Shown: in pieces, positions 1-7,778 of the stretch
How the letters are laid out: every line of letters begins with the position of its first letter
Position numbering within the stretch: the stretch's first letter is position 1
Assembly: GCF_024498295.1 (NCBI RefSeq)
Contig: NZ_CP101827.1
Coordinates: 500,001-564,000, forward strand
Length of the DNA: 64,000 nucleotides
DNA from: Thermocaproicibacter melissae
GTDB taxonomy: Bacteria > Bacillota > Clostridia > Oscillospirales > Acutalibacteraceae
Direction: 5' to 3'
Position numbers and translations under genes: made by a program
Notes under the pieces: generated by a model
What the model saw: only the letters and a program-made list of their open reading frames with translations
The model's database searches: none
What the model was told of the DNA's origin: nothing

Positions 1-996
1 TCTTTGAACATAACTCGTTTCTGCCAAGATATCACCGCATGACAAATCGATTAGCCGCGTATATCATTTCAAAGCTTTCCGACGTACGTTCCTTTACCAG
101 TGTAGCACGAGAAGTAAATCTTTCGGTTTCAACCATAATCCGGATTTTTGATTGTATCAACTATGGAAAGCCGCAGCAATTACCCGAAGTTGTATCAATT
201 GATGAGTTTAAAGGCAATACAAACAATGAGAAATATCAATGCATTCTGACCGATCCGGTCCGGCACCGAATCCTTGATATTCTTCCTGCTCGTTACAACC
301 ACAAGCTGACAGAATATTTTAGCCGGATCGACCGTTCTCAAACCAAGTATTTTGTCAGCGATATGTGGAGTACATATGCTAGTATTGCTCAGACATATTT
401 TAAAAATTCCATTTATGTCATTGACAAATATCATTACATTCGTCAGGTATTTTGGGCTTTTGAAGCTATTCGCAAGGAAGAACAGAAAAGGTTTAGCAAG
501 ACCCGAAGAATTTACTTTAAGCGCTCTCGAACCTTGCTGAACAAACGATATGAATTTCTCACTCCGGAGCAAAAACAACAGGTTAATATCATGCTTTATG
601 CAAGCAGCCGTTTGCTGACAGCCTACTCTCTTAAAGAACAGTTTTTCAAAGTTCTTGATTCCTCCGACAGTCAGTCCGCACGGACAGCGCTATCCCATTG
701 GATTATGACCGCACAAAACAGTGGCCTTTCAAGATTTGTTGCTTGTGGAAATACCATGGTGCGCTGGTCAAAAGGTATTCTAAATTCGTTTGATTGCCCT
801 TACACCAATGGTTTTACCGAAGGGGTTAACAACAAGATTAAGGTACTCAAACGCAATGCCTACGGTTATCATAATTTTACCCGCTTTCGTAATCGCATTC
901 TTCACATGTTCCATGTTTCAACGAAAAATGGAGCAGCTTAGTGCCGCTCCATCCCGTGTTTCCATTTTGGGTTACCCCAACTATTGACATAGAGCC
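1..996 (+). mobile_element. ISL3-family insertion sequence, left part cut by window edge
   Basis: The element holds the transposase listed next. Its right end is placed at 996 because the reverse complement of 975-996 begins GGCTCTATGTCAATAGTTGG, which resembles the GGCTCTTTGTCAA ends common in the ISL3 family. The left inverted repeat lies outside the window, so the target duplication cannot be checked. The element stops about 50 bases before the terminator of the minus-strand tRNA-Leu gene. Confidence 0.75.
3..941 (+). CDS. ISL3-family transposase (5' truncated by window edge)
   Basis: The frame is open to the first base of the window, so the visible roughly 313 residues are the C-terminal part of the usual 400-residue-plus protein. 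An ATG at 39 is internal, not a true start. The DDE catalytic residues are visible: Asp in the VSIDEFKG motif, Asp in VSDMW, and Glu in TEGVNNKIK near the C-terminus, typical of ISL3 (DDE_Tnp_ISL3). The N-terminal zinc finger expected in the family lies outside the window. The visible part has no frameshift, so the copy may be active. It catalyses DNA cleavage and strand transfer of the element. Confidence 0.9.
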   Translation, partial: FEHNSFLPRYHRMTNRLAAYIISKLSDVRSFTSVAREVNLSVSTIIRIFDCINYGKPQQLPEVVSIDEFKGNTNNEKYQCILTDPVRHRILDILPARYNHKLTEYFSRIDRSQTKYFVSDMWSTYASIAQTYFKNSIYVIDKYHYIRQVFWAFEAIRKEEQKRFSKTRRIYFKRSRTLLNKRYEFLTPEQKQQVNIMLYASSRLLTAYSLKEQFFKVLDSSDSQSARTALSHWIMTAQNSGLSRFVACGNTMVRWSKGILNSFDCPYTNGFTEGVNNKIKVLKRNAYGYHNFTRFRNRILHMFHVSTKNGAA

Positions 997-1044
997 AATG
1001 TTCTTTTGTATTCCGATTATTAAGAACTGTTTTTAATGAATATA

Positions 1045-1091
1045 TAAGAAAACCCGCATGAACACCGAGTTTTTTCAGTATTCATGCGGGA
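1045..1091 (-). terminator. Rho-independent terminator of tRNA-Leu
   Basis: A 10-bp inverted repeat (CCCGCATGAA / TTCATGCGGG, 1053-1062 and 1082-1091) is followed on the minus strand by GTTTTCTT. It lies directly downstream of the minus-strand tRNA-Leu. Confidence 0.7.
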
Positions 1092-1099
1092 ATAAGATT

Positions 1100-1183
1100 G
1101 GTGCGCGAGACGAGACTTGAACTCGTACGTTATACAACACACGCCCCTCAAACGTGCCTGTCTGCCAATTCCAGCACTCGCGC
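1100..1183 (-). tRNA. tRNA-Leu (anticodon GAG)
   Basis: Read on the minus strand, the acceptor arm GCGCGAG pairs with CTCGCGC. The anticodon stem CACGT/GCGTG (one G-U) encloses the loop TTGAGGG, giving anticodon GAG. A long variable arm typical of class II tRNAs is present, as is the T-loop GTTCAAG. The CCA end is encoded at 1100-1102. Confidence 0.93.
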
Positions 1184-1377
1184 AAATGGCTTTTTTATTT
1201 TGTCTTTTTTTCGGAGACAACGTTGATATTATATCATCCCACAGGGCGATTTGTCAATAAAAAAACGCAGAGAATTTCAATTTTTTTATGTCGCGTATCC
1301 GGCGCAGAGGCTGCAGGATTGCCATTTGCTGTGCTGTTTGTTATACTGGAGCTAATCAATCATCAATGGAGGAAATC

Positions 1378-2001
1378 ATGTTCCACAGAAGAAGAGTCGG
1401 CATTTTTACGACGATTGCAGCATTAGCAGCTGTAGCGGTCATAATGGCGTTCGGCCAAGATATTCAGCTCCCGAAAACAGGGATTGTTTCGGATGCGCTC
1501 AGCGCGCTGACGGCGAATGTGAGTACCGGCACCGATACGGCAAAAGTGGAGTATTATTTCCCGCGTGCCGGCCAAGATGTTCAGTCCCAACTGATATCCG
1601 TCATAAATTCAGCCGACAAAACGCTTGACGTTGCCATTTACAGCTTCACAGACACAAAAATCGGCGACGCAATGATACAGGCACATCAGAGGGGCGTTAC
1701 AGTCCGAGTGATAACGGATCAGGAACAGGCGACAGGAAAGTCTCAGAAAGCACTGTTGAAGAAACTCGTTCAGGCAGGCATACCGGTTAAGGAAAACACA
1801 CATTCCGGTTTAATGCATTTAAAAGTAACAATCGTTGATGATAAAGTCGCAACAACCGGCAGCTTTAACTACACAAAGGCGGCTGAAAAGACGAACGACG
1901 AAGTGTTTGTCATTCTGCGAGATGAAACTGCTGCAAAGGATTTTGAGGCAGAATTTGAAACTATGTGGAACGACAAAACGCGATTTACGGATTATAAGTA
2001 G
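1378..2001 (+). CDS. Phospholipase D-like nuclease (Nuc type, single HKD motif), exported or membrane-anchored
   Basis: A 207-residue protein started at the ATG at 1378, which has GGAGG 6 bases upstream; upstream in-frame ATGs lack a ribosome site. Residues 7-26 are a hydrophobic N-terminal segment after an RRR cluster, so it is a signal peptide or anchor. The PLD phosphotransfer motif H147-x-K149-x4-D154 followed by GSFNYT (161-166) and a downstream Asn/Asp-Glu is complete. One HKD copy and this length match bacterial Nuc-type endonucleases that work as dimers. The likely role is degradation of nucleic acid outside the cytoplasm; phosphodiesterase action on lipid cannot be excluded. It stands alone, with its own terminator. 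Confidence 0.85.
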   Translation: MFHRRRVGIFTTIAALAAVAVIMAFGQDIQLPKTGIVSDALSALTANVSTGTDTAKVEYYFPRAGQDVQSQLISVINSADKTLDVAIYSFTDTKIGDAMIQAHQRGVTVRVITDQEQATGKSQKALLKKLVQAGIPVKENTHSGLMHLKVTIVDDKVATTGSFNYTKAAEKTNDEVFVILRDETAAKDFEAEFETMWNDKTRFTDYK

Positions 2002-2009
2002 ATGCTTAC

Positions 2010-2052
2010 AGTGCCGATTTACAATTTCCGGATTCGTGTATCGGCGCTTTTC
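2010..2052 (+). terminator. Terminator of the PLD-like nuclease gene
   Basis: The inverted repeat GTGCCGAT / ATCGGCGC (2011-2018 and 2040-2047), 21-nt loop, is followed by TTTTC. A second inverted repeat, GCTCATAT / ATATGAGC (2104-2111, 2126-2133), lies further on without a T run and has no clear role. Confidence 0.5.
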
Positions 2053-2193
2053 TATGTAGTTTTCAGTTTCCACCATGAACCACTGTCATAAACCCTGAAT
2101 TCTGCTCATATCATTTAACTGACGAATATGAGCGGAAGAATATCCTTGGGAAAATCACGCAAGGATATCCGCTGAACCGGAGGAAGGGACTCT

Positions 2194-2739
2194 ATGACAA
2201 ACTCAGGTTTCCGGAACCAGCTGGGAAGAACGGTTGAGATTCCGATTGAATTGTATGAATCAATGCGCGGAAGATATTTCCTAGGTTTGGCCGAGGGCCT
2301 GACACTGAGCGCTGGCACCAGTGCGTGGGCAAGACTTTGCAATCCCCGTCTTTCCGGTGTTAATTTGTATCTCGACACATGGTCGGTGTCAACTGTTTCC
2401 GAAAGCCCGTTCCGCGTGCAGTGCTGGCTGGATGCCAATCCTTCGGGGAATTCCAGTAATTCGGATTTTATCACACCGGCTAATCTTTCGATTCGTCCGG
2501 TTCCGATTTCCCGTGCATTTATTCAGCAAGCCTCCAATGTCTATCATGAGCCGGACGAAGGAGTAGAAGTATTCTCCCGCAGCGGTGTAGCAGGAGAAAC
2601 TTTGGTGGATGAGGAAAACGGAAAAATCATTATTCCTCCGTGCAGTTCCTTTTTGATTTATGTTTCGATAACGGATCCCTCCGCCTTGGAAGGGGAAGCG
2701 AGCATTTCATTTGAATGGTGGGAGGATAATCTCTCATAG
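2194..2739 (+). CDS. DUF6143-like protein of unknown function
   Basis: A 181-residue soluble protein with a good ribosome site (GGAGGAAGG, 2178-2186). I see no signal peptide, membrane segment or known catalytic motif. The sequence is rich in beta-type segments with aromatic and small residues (for example WARLCNPRLSGVNLYLD near residue 46 and SISFEWWEDNLS at the C-terminus). From memory it resembles clostridial proteins annotated DUF6143, which share an N-terminal GRYFLG-like and WARLxNPxxSGVN pattern. The fold looks compatible with a beta-sandwich carrier or coat-type protein, but this is guesswork. It is monocistronic and converges on the helicase gene with a shared terminator. Confidence 0.6.
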   Translation: MTNSGFRNQLGRTVEIPIELYESMRGRYFLGLAEGLTLSAGTSAWARLCNPRLSGVNLYLDTWSVSTVSESPFRVQCWLDANPSGNSSNSDFITPANLSIRPVPISRAFIQQASNVYHEPDEGVEVFSRSGVAGETLVDEENGKIIIPPCSSFLIYVSITDPSALEGEASISFEWWEDNLS

Positions 2740-2750
2740 CGAAAAACGAA

Positions 2751-2781
2751 CAGGCTGCCGATAACCGGCAGCCTGTTTTTT
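2751..2781. terminator. Bidirectional terminator between the DUF6143-like gene and the helicase
   Basis: A GC-rich hairpin (CAGGCTGCCG / CGGCAGCCTG, 2751-2775) is followed by seven T on the plus strand and preceded by GAAAAACG, which gives a T-rich tail on the minus strand. It sits between two convergent genes. Confidence 0.85.
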
Positions 2782-2786
2782 CTGTA

Positions 2787-5700
2787 TTATTTTGATTTTT
2801 TGGATGGAGTTGCAGCGATTGATTCCAATAAAGAGGAAATATCGGAATCGTCGCTGCTTTTTAGAGCGGCTCGAACAGCTTCTTCATGCCCCAAAAAATA
2901 ATCTTCAATTACTTTCCAGCGCTGCTCGCTCGTCAAATCCCGGGACATAAAGCTCATCATAATCTCCTGTGCCACCTTATGTCTGCGTTTGATGTCCGTT
3001 AGAACGCCGTTTGAGTATTTATCCACATTCATCTCGGCAAGTTTCTGCATGTCGTTGATGCGAATAAATATCTCCATGTTCTGGCTTCCGCGGACCTGGT
3101 AGGAGGCTAACCCGAACAATTCCAGGAAAGAGAACAAACGCAGCCGTTCCGGCTGTTTATTGGGCTTGCCCAAAGGAATATATGCTTGGTAAACATTGTT
3201 TTCATCGGGCGGGCATTGCGAGGCTAGCTGTACGAAATAATTCGGCATGCTGAGGTAACCGGTATTCATCACGCGGTAAACCATTGTTCCTGACGGGGAT
3301 TTTCGGGAAGTGATGAATTTCTGCCGATCGCTGTTGGCGCGGAACCCAACATTGCGCGAGAGATCTGCCACGAAAAGGTCCAGAATCAACCCGGCAAAGT
3401 CTTCGCGTTCAAACCTTTCTCCGAAGGCTTCTACAAGCCATTTTTTGAAATCTTCTACGGTAAACGTTTCGCCCCGTGTTTTTGCGTTTCGGAAAACTGA
3501 GGCAATGGTTGTGCAGGTTTCTTTCAGCCTTTCCAAAAGTTCTGGGAACGGATATTTATAATCAGCGCGAATATGGATACGAGGTGAAAAACGCTCCATT
3601 GTTGTGGAAGGGAACAATTCACCCGTGAAAAATTTGTGATTGAATTGGGAATAACTCATGCCCTGAAAATGCTTTTCCCAAATAGAAAGCATATTCAACT
3701 TATAGATTTCTCCGCTGTTGATGACTGTCGTGTCGGATTCGTAACGCTTGTTTCGCGATGGCAGAATTCGTTTTGTCACATCGTCCAGATGGGTGACTTC
3801 CTGCCCAAAATCCTGGTCGAACTGCTTAACATAAGAACGCGGCACATTGACGTAGCTTTCCGTCAGGATGGATTGCGGCCGTACTGTAAGAAGCGGGTAG
3901 CCAGCTTTTTGTTCGAGGTCCTTTTCCAATAGAAGAAGGCCGTTCTTGACCTTGTTTTCAAGTTCTCGGTTGCTGAACAGATATTGAAACGCATCGGGAG
4001 AAAGATAGAAGCTGTTCTGTCCTTCTCTTTTCGAGATGGAAAGGATTTTGCGCAGCATTTCGCGAAGCTGATACTGTTTCATTTCGGAGATGCTGTAAAG
4101 CGTTCTGACGTAGCGAATGTCGGTAGGCAGATAGTCTGCGGAAGCATTCCCAACGGAACCAGTTTCGCGTGCTGCACGGCCGACTTCCTGAACATAGTCC
4201 GCCAGACTTCCGGTAGGCGCAAAATGATAGATATTCCGGATATCTTTCACGTCAATGCCCATGCCGAATGCTTTTGTGCAGATCATAACCGTACATTCGC
4301 CTCGGCGGAAGCTGTTCTGCGCTTCGTCGCGGGTCTGTTTGTCCAGCGTGCCGTAATATTTCTTGACTTTTTGCCGGATTGCCGGGTCCAAAGCCGTGTA
4401 AATATCGTCTACCTGCGTGGTAAACGGGCAATATACGAGCGATTTTTCGCCCTTCTCCACATAGGACTTGATGATTTCGGCAGCCCTTTTCACCTTAAAG
4501 GCTTCCACACCGCCGGTAACGCTTTTCACCGGAACATGGCGGATATCGAACTCAATATTGCTGCGCCGTACGCTGCCAAGGTAAATCAGCGGGTCGCTGA
4601 GGAACAGACTGGAGATTGTCTCGTTGACAACGTCTTCTGCGCCGCCGTAAATGGCCGTTGCCGTTAAGCACAAGACAGGAAAGCGGGCGCCCTGCTGCCT
4701 CATATGTTTCAGAAAATCACCGAGGTACCAGTAATCTGCACGGAAATCTTTACCCCATGAAGTAACGATGTGTGCTTCGTCGATTACGAACAGACCCAGC
4801 GGTCTGCCGCCGGTGATGGTTTCCAGCTTAGCGTTTACAAGCAGTTCCGGTGCCAAATACACAATAGATTTTTCGCCGGAATGGATTTGCGCAATGCGCT
4901 TCTCGCGTTCTTCGTAAGAGAGCGTCGAGTTGATGTAGGTTGCGCAGTTAATGCCGCGCTCGGTTTCAAGCTGATTCACTTGATCTTTCATCAATGCAAT
5001 CAGCGGGGTGATGACGATGGTAATTTTGTTATACTGTTCTGCAAGATGAAGAGCGGGCAGCTGGAAAAGCAGCGATTTTCCCGCGCCCGTCGGTGCGGTA
5101 ATGAATAAGTCGTGGTAGTCACGACCCTTCTCCATTGCGGCTTCACATTGATGGACAATCTGCGCGACGATTTCGCCCTGCGAAATGGTTACGGTGTCCT
5201 GCGATGTTTCATCAGTCCCAGCATAAAATTCGAGATTGCGGAAATCAGCATCTGCACCCCAGTGTCTGCGAAGAAGCGGCAGAAGCAAATCCGCAGAAGC
5301 ACAGTCCCTTTGGTTGAATTCGGAGTAAGAATATAGTTTGCACGGAACACCGAGTTCGTCCATGATTGCCGCAAATGCGGGGAAGGAGTATTCTTGCGGT
5401 TCTTTTCGTGAAGCAAGCGTGAAGTCCGTTACAGCGGGCATTGTTCCATCCAGCAGGTCTGCTTTCAGGGCCAAGAAGGAATTGCCCGAAACTGTGATGC
5501 TCGTTTCCGACGGACTTCCTTCCGCAAAGCTGCATTCCCGCTCCGGAAACAGCGGAAGTACTTCGGAATCCGCTTTCAAGTCGCGAGAGAGCGGAAACGT
5601 AAAAAAGTGATTCTCGTCAATGGAATCCACACCGCCGTAATAATTCAGAAAAACGGCAAGCTCATCCGGCAGTTTGCCGTTTCCCTGAAAATAGCGATAA

Positions 5701-6095
5701 AGCGCATTGGCGTCCTCTGCTGGTATTACAGCCGGATATTTCTTTGCAAAGAGGTTATTTTCAGCGATAATAATTTTCCCTGCATATCGTGTAACAAAAT
5801 CCGGTACAGCGGAAAGGGCGGCGAGCAATTGTTCATAGATGCCCACCCGAAGGCCGCTGCCGGTCAGGAGGAAATCTGCAATTTCGGCTTTTTTGCTGTC
5901 TAATTTCAAAATATTCAATGTGCCGTCTGGGTTCAGGATACCATAATGCGGCACTGCGCCGTCAAATTTAAGAATTGCTTCAATTTGTCTGCATCCAAAA
6001 CCGCGGAAAAACACGGCGGCATGATTGCCGCCGTTCTTCTGTAAAAACGTATTCGCATGTGTAGTAAAACTAGTCTGGAAATCCAATCTTTTCAC
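2787..6095 (-). CDS. Large RecQ-family DEAH helicase with unassigned N- and C-terminal regions
   Basis: An 1102-residue protein with a GTG start. The superfamily 2 helicase core lies at about residues 305-650: Walker A APTGAGKS (334-341), motif Ia TPLIALMKDQ, DEAH box (439-442), motif III LTATA, and motif VI QEVGRAARE (636-644). The order and the QEVGRAARE sequence are RecQ-like, and 3'-5' DNA unwinding is expected. It differs from ordinary RecQ (about 600 residues): residues 1-300 have no domain I recognise, and the roughly 450-residue C-terminal part lacks an obvious Cys4 zinc-binding site or HRDC domain. It stands alone, between a DUF6143-like gene and sporulation genes. Repair or anti-element functions are both possible; the neighbours do not settle it. 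Confidence 0.85.
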   Translation of the reverse strand: MKRLDFQTSFTTHANTFLQKNGGNHAAVFFRGFGCRQIEAILKFDGAVPHYGILNPDGTLNILKLDSKKAEIADFLLTGSGLRVGIYEQLLAALSAVPDFVTRYAGKIIIAENNLFAKKYPAVIPAEDANALYRYFQGNGKLPDELAVFLNYYGGVDSIDENHFFTFPLSRDLKADSEVLPLFPERECSFAEGSPSETSITVSGNSFLALKADLLDGTMPAVTDFTLASRKEPQEYSFPAFAAIMDELGVPCKLYSYSEFNQRDCASADLLLPLLRRHWGADADFRNLEFYAGTDETSQDTVTISQGEIVAQIVHQCEAAMEKGRDYHDLFITAPTGAGKSLLFQLPALHLAEQYNKITIVITPLIALMKDQVNQLETERGINCATYINSTLSYEEREKRIAQIHSGEKSIVYLAPELLVNAKLETITGGRPLGLFVIDEAHIVTSWGKDFRADYWYLGDFLKHMRQQGARFPVLCLTATAIYGGAEDVVNETISSLFLSDPLIYLGSVRRSNIEFDIRHVPVKSVTGGVEAFKVKRAAEIIKSYVEKGEKSLVYCPFTTQVDDIYTALDPAIRQKVKKYYGTLDKQTRDEAQNSFRRGECTVMICTKAFGMGIDVKDIRNIYHFAPTGSLADYVQEVGRAARETGSVGNASADYLPTDIRYVRTLYSISEMKQYQLREMLRKILSISKREGQNSFYLSPDAFQYLFSNRELENKVKNGLLLLEKDLEQKAGYPLLTVRPQSILTESYVNVPRSYVKQFDQDFGQEVTHLDDVTKRILPSRNKRYESDTTVINSGEIYKLNMLSIWEKHFQGMSYSQFNHKFFTGELFPSTTMERFSPRIHIRADYKYPFPELLERLKETCTTIASVFRNAKTRGETFTVEDFKKWLVEAFGERFEREDFAGLILDLFVADLSRNVGFRANSDRQKFITSRKSPSGTMVYRVMNTGYLSMPNYFVQLASQCPPDENNVYQAYIPLGKPNKQPERLRLFSFLELFGLASYQVRGSQNMEIFIRINDMQKLAEMNVDKYSNGVLTDIKRRHKVAQEIMMSFMSRDLTSEQRWKVIEDYFLGHEEAVRAALKSSDDSDISSLLESIAATPSKKSK

Positions 6096-6104
6096 CTTTG
6101 TCCT

Positions 6105-6487
6105 GTTCTAGAAATTAAAAGGGCAAACCATTTGGTAAGCCCAGTTGCAAATTTCATTATACCCCATCCGGCTTGCGTTTGCCAAGTATCGAAAGTTTCG
6201 TAAAGTGGTTTGACGTTGTATTTGCGGCGCAGAAAATAAGCAGAGCGAATATCATTCGCTCCGGTTTATCCACATGAAATTCTCTGTGCGTTGCGTTTGC
6301 TTGGTACACAGTTTGTCCGTAAAAGAAAACTGAATTTATGGAATGCACCTGTACCATTTCGCATGAAGCAGGTGCATTCCATTTGGAAGACCGGAACACT
6401 CCGCGGCATTTGCAGCACATAATCTTTGCCGGAAAGGGAAAACAAGAAACACTTAAGTATGAGTCCGCTCGATATGGACGGAAAGAA
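6105..6487. other. Gene-free stretch with a long perfect inverted repeat
   Basis: No convincing reading frame. Apart from the helicase promoter, it holds a 14-bp perfect inverted repeat at 6338-6351 and 6369-6382 (ATGGAATGCACCTG and its complement, 17-nt loop). On the minus strand the hairpin is followed by a T-rich run containing TTTTCTTTT about ten bases on, so it may end the sigG-ylmC transcript. Confidence 0.5.
6156..6185 (-). promoter_or_regulatory. Sigma-A-type promoter for the RecQ-like helicase gene, with palindromic leader
   Basis: On the minus strand TTGGCA (6180-6185) is followed after 18 bases by TATAAT (6156-6161). The transcribed leader carries an interrupted palindrome, GGGC...GCCC with inner ACCA/TGGT (6121-6142), followed by TTTT. 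This could be an operator or weak attenuator. Confidence 0.55.
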
Positions 6488-6784
6488 TTATTTGTAGTAT
6501 CCCAGCAAAGCTCCCAGTCCGCGCGGCGGTCCTTTGGTGCGAATGGGGCTGTTGTAGTTGACAAGAATGGTATCGTCGCCGATTACCTGAATATCCTGCC
6601 AGCGAATTACAATATCGTCTTCGCGCCCGAGCAGCCCGAACCAGCGCAGCCTCCCGTAAATGACAATTGCCGAGACCCGTGCGTTTGTCGTGTCTATTTC
6701 GAGGTCAGAGACGGCCCCCAGACGAGCACCGTCTTTGATATTGATAACTTCTTTATGGCGCATATCCTCAATCCTGCAGTTCAC
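6488..6784 (-). CDS. ylmC: YlmC/YmxH-family sporulation protein (PRC-barrel)
   Basis: I start it at the GTG at 6784, giving MNCRIEDMRHKEVINIKDG, which aligns with the family start (MxCRIxELRxKEVINI) and leaves the GAGGGG ribosome site 9 bases away. The GTG at 6793 is 2-3 bases from that site. About 98 residues forming one PRC-barrel domain; the GxRLGxVSDLEID motif is typical. It lies 97 bases downstream of sigG on the same strand, as in many sporulating Firmicutes. Its molecular role is unknown. The ribosome site and start codon lie inside a strong hairpin, suggesting translational control. Confidence 0.88.
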   Translation of the reverse strand: MNCRIEDMRHKEVINIKDGARLGAVSDLEIDTTNARVSAIVIYGRLRWFGLLGREDDIVIRWQDIQVIGDDTILVNYNSPIRTKGPPRGLGALLGYYK

Positions 6785-6821
6785 CCGAATCACCCCCTCA
6801 ATTATATGGGGCGATTCGGGT
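6783..6821 (-). promoter_or_regulatory. Hairpin covering the ylmC ribosome-binding site and start codon
   Basis: On the minus-strand RNA 6808-6821 pairs with 6783-6796 in a 14-bp stem with one G-U pair and an 11-nt loop. The 3' arm contains the GAGGGG ribosome site in part and the GTG start (6782-6784). There is no T run after it, so it is not an ordinary terminator. Occlusion of translation initiation, or an operator palindrome, is the likely reading. Confidence 0.6.
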
Positions 6822-6881
6822 AAACTTGACAGAACAAAATAATTTCGCCTGGAAATAGGAAATTGGGGTATAATGAAACTG

Positions 6882-7652
6882 TCAAATTTCTTTCTTGATT
6901 CGGTCGAGTGCCGCCTTTTCGAGGCGAGAAACCTGGGCTTGGCTGATTCCGATTTCCGAGGCTACCTCCATTTGTGTTTTTCCTTGGAAATAACGCATAG
7001 AGAGTATTTTTTTCTCACGTGGGTTCAGATTCTGAATTGCCTCTTTTAAGGCGATTTCATCGAGCCAGTTGCTGTCGTCGTTTTTGTCGCCGACTTGGTC
7101 CATCACATAAATTGTATCACCGTCGTCGGAAAACACCGGTTCATAGAGAGAAACCGGCTCTACGACGGATTCCAGCGCGACCACAACTTCTTCGCGCGGA
7201 ATGTTGAGTTCTTTGGCGATTTCCTCTACGGTCGGCTCACGGTTGTTTGTCGCAAGCATTTTTTCTTTCACCTGCATGGCTTTGTAGGCGGTGTCGCGAA
7301 GCGAACGGCTCACACGAATGCTGTTGTTGTCACGCAGGTAGCGGCGGATTTCTCCGATAATCATTGGTACGCCGTATGTGGAAAAACGAACCCCCTGGTT
7401 GATGTCAAAGTGGTCAATGGCCTTAATTAACCCGATGCAGCCAACCTGAAACAGGTCGTCGAGGTTTTCACCCCTGTTTGTAAAGCGTTGAATCACGCTG
7501 AGAACAAGCCGAAGATTCCCTTTAATCAGTTCGTCTCTGGCCTGAGTGTCACCTTCTCTGGCTTTGCGCAAAAGCTCCATCTTTTCTTTTTCCGTCAAGA
7601 CTTTGAGTTTCGATGTATTAACGCCGCAGATTTCTACTTTGTTATATTGCAT
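6882..7652 (-). CDS. sigG: RNA polymerase sigma-G factor (forespore)
   Basis: A sigma-70 family protein of 256 residues from the second ATG (7652). The first ATG at 7661 abuts the AAGGGG ribosome site, whereas the second is 9 bases away. The N-terminal MQYNKVEICGVNTSKLKVL is the signature of sigma-G. Region 2 (DLFQVGCIGLIKAIDHFD, then FSTYGVPMIIGEIRRYLRD) and region 4 (TQMEVASEIGISQAQVSRLEKAAL) are intact. It directs late forespore transcription. It is followed by ylmC. In Bacillus sigG directly follows spoIIGA-sigE; here cca and a glycosylase gene lie between them on the other strand. Confidence 0.97.
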   Translation of the reverse strand: MQYNKVEICGVNTSKLKVLTEKEKMELLRKAREGDTQARDELIKGNLRLVLSVIQRFTNRGENLDDLFQVGCIGLIKAIDHFDINQGVRFSTYGVPMIIGEIRRYLRDNNSIRVSRSLRDTAYKAMQVKEKMLATNNREPTVEEIAKELNIPREEVVVALESVVEPVSLYEPVFSDDGDTIYVMDQVGDKNDDSNWLDEIALKEAIQNLNPREKKILSMRYFQGKTQMEVASEIGISQAQVSRLEKAALDRIKKEI

Positions 7653-7685
7653 ATTGCGCATCCCCTTATGTTAAGGTCCTGCTGT

Positions 7686-7715
7686 CATTATTGCCATAAG
7701 GGAGATTTATCATTC
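7686..7715 (-). promoter_or_regulatory. Candidate sigma-F-type promoter for sigG
   Basis: On the minus strand GGCAATAATG (7686-7695) fits the sigma-F -10 pattern GGnnAnAnTR at every defined position. GAATG (7711-7715) lies 15 bases upstream and is a partial -35 match. Sigma-F transcription of sigG is established in Bacillus. A TGTCGAA (Spo0A box-like) heptamer on the minus strand at 7745-7751 lies further upstream. Confidence 0.4.
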
Positions 7716-7778
7716 GGGGATGCGATGAAATAAAGTTTTATCTTTTCGACACAATTCAGTTGAAAGAGAGGAAGTTTT

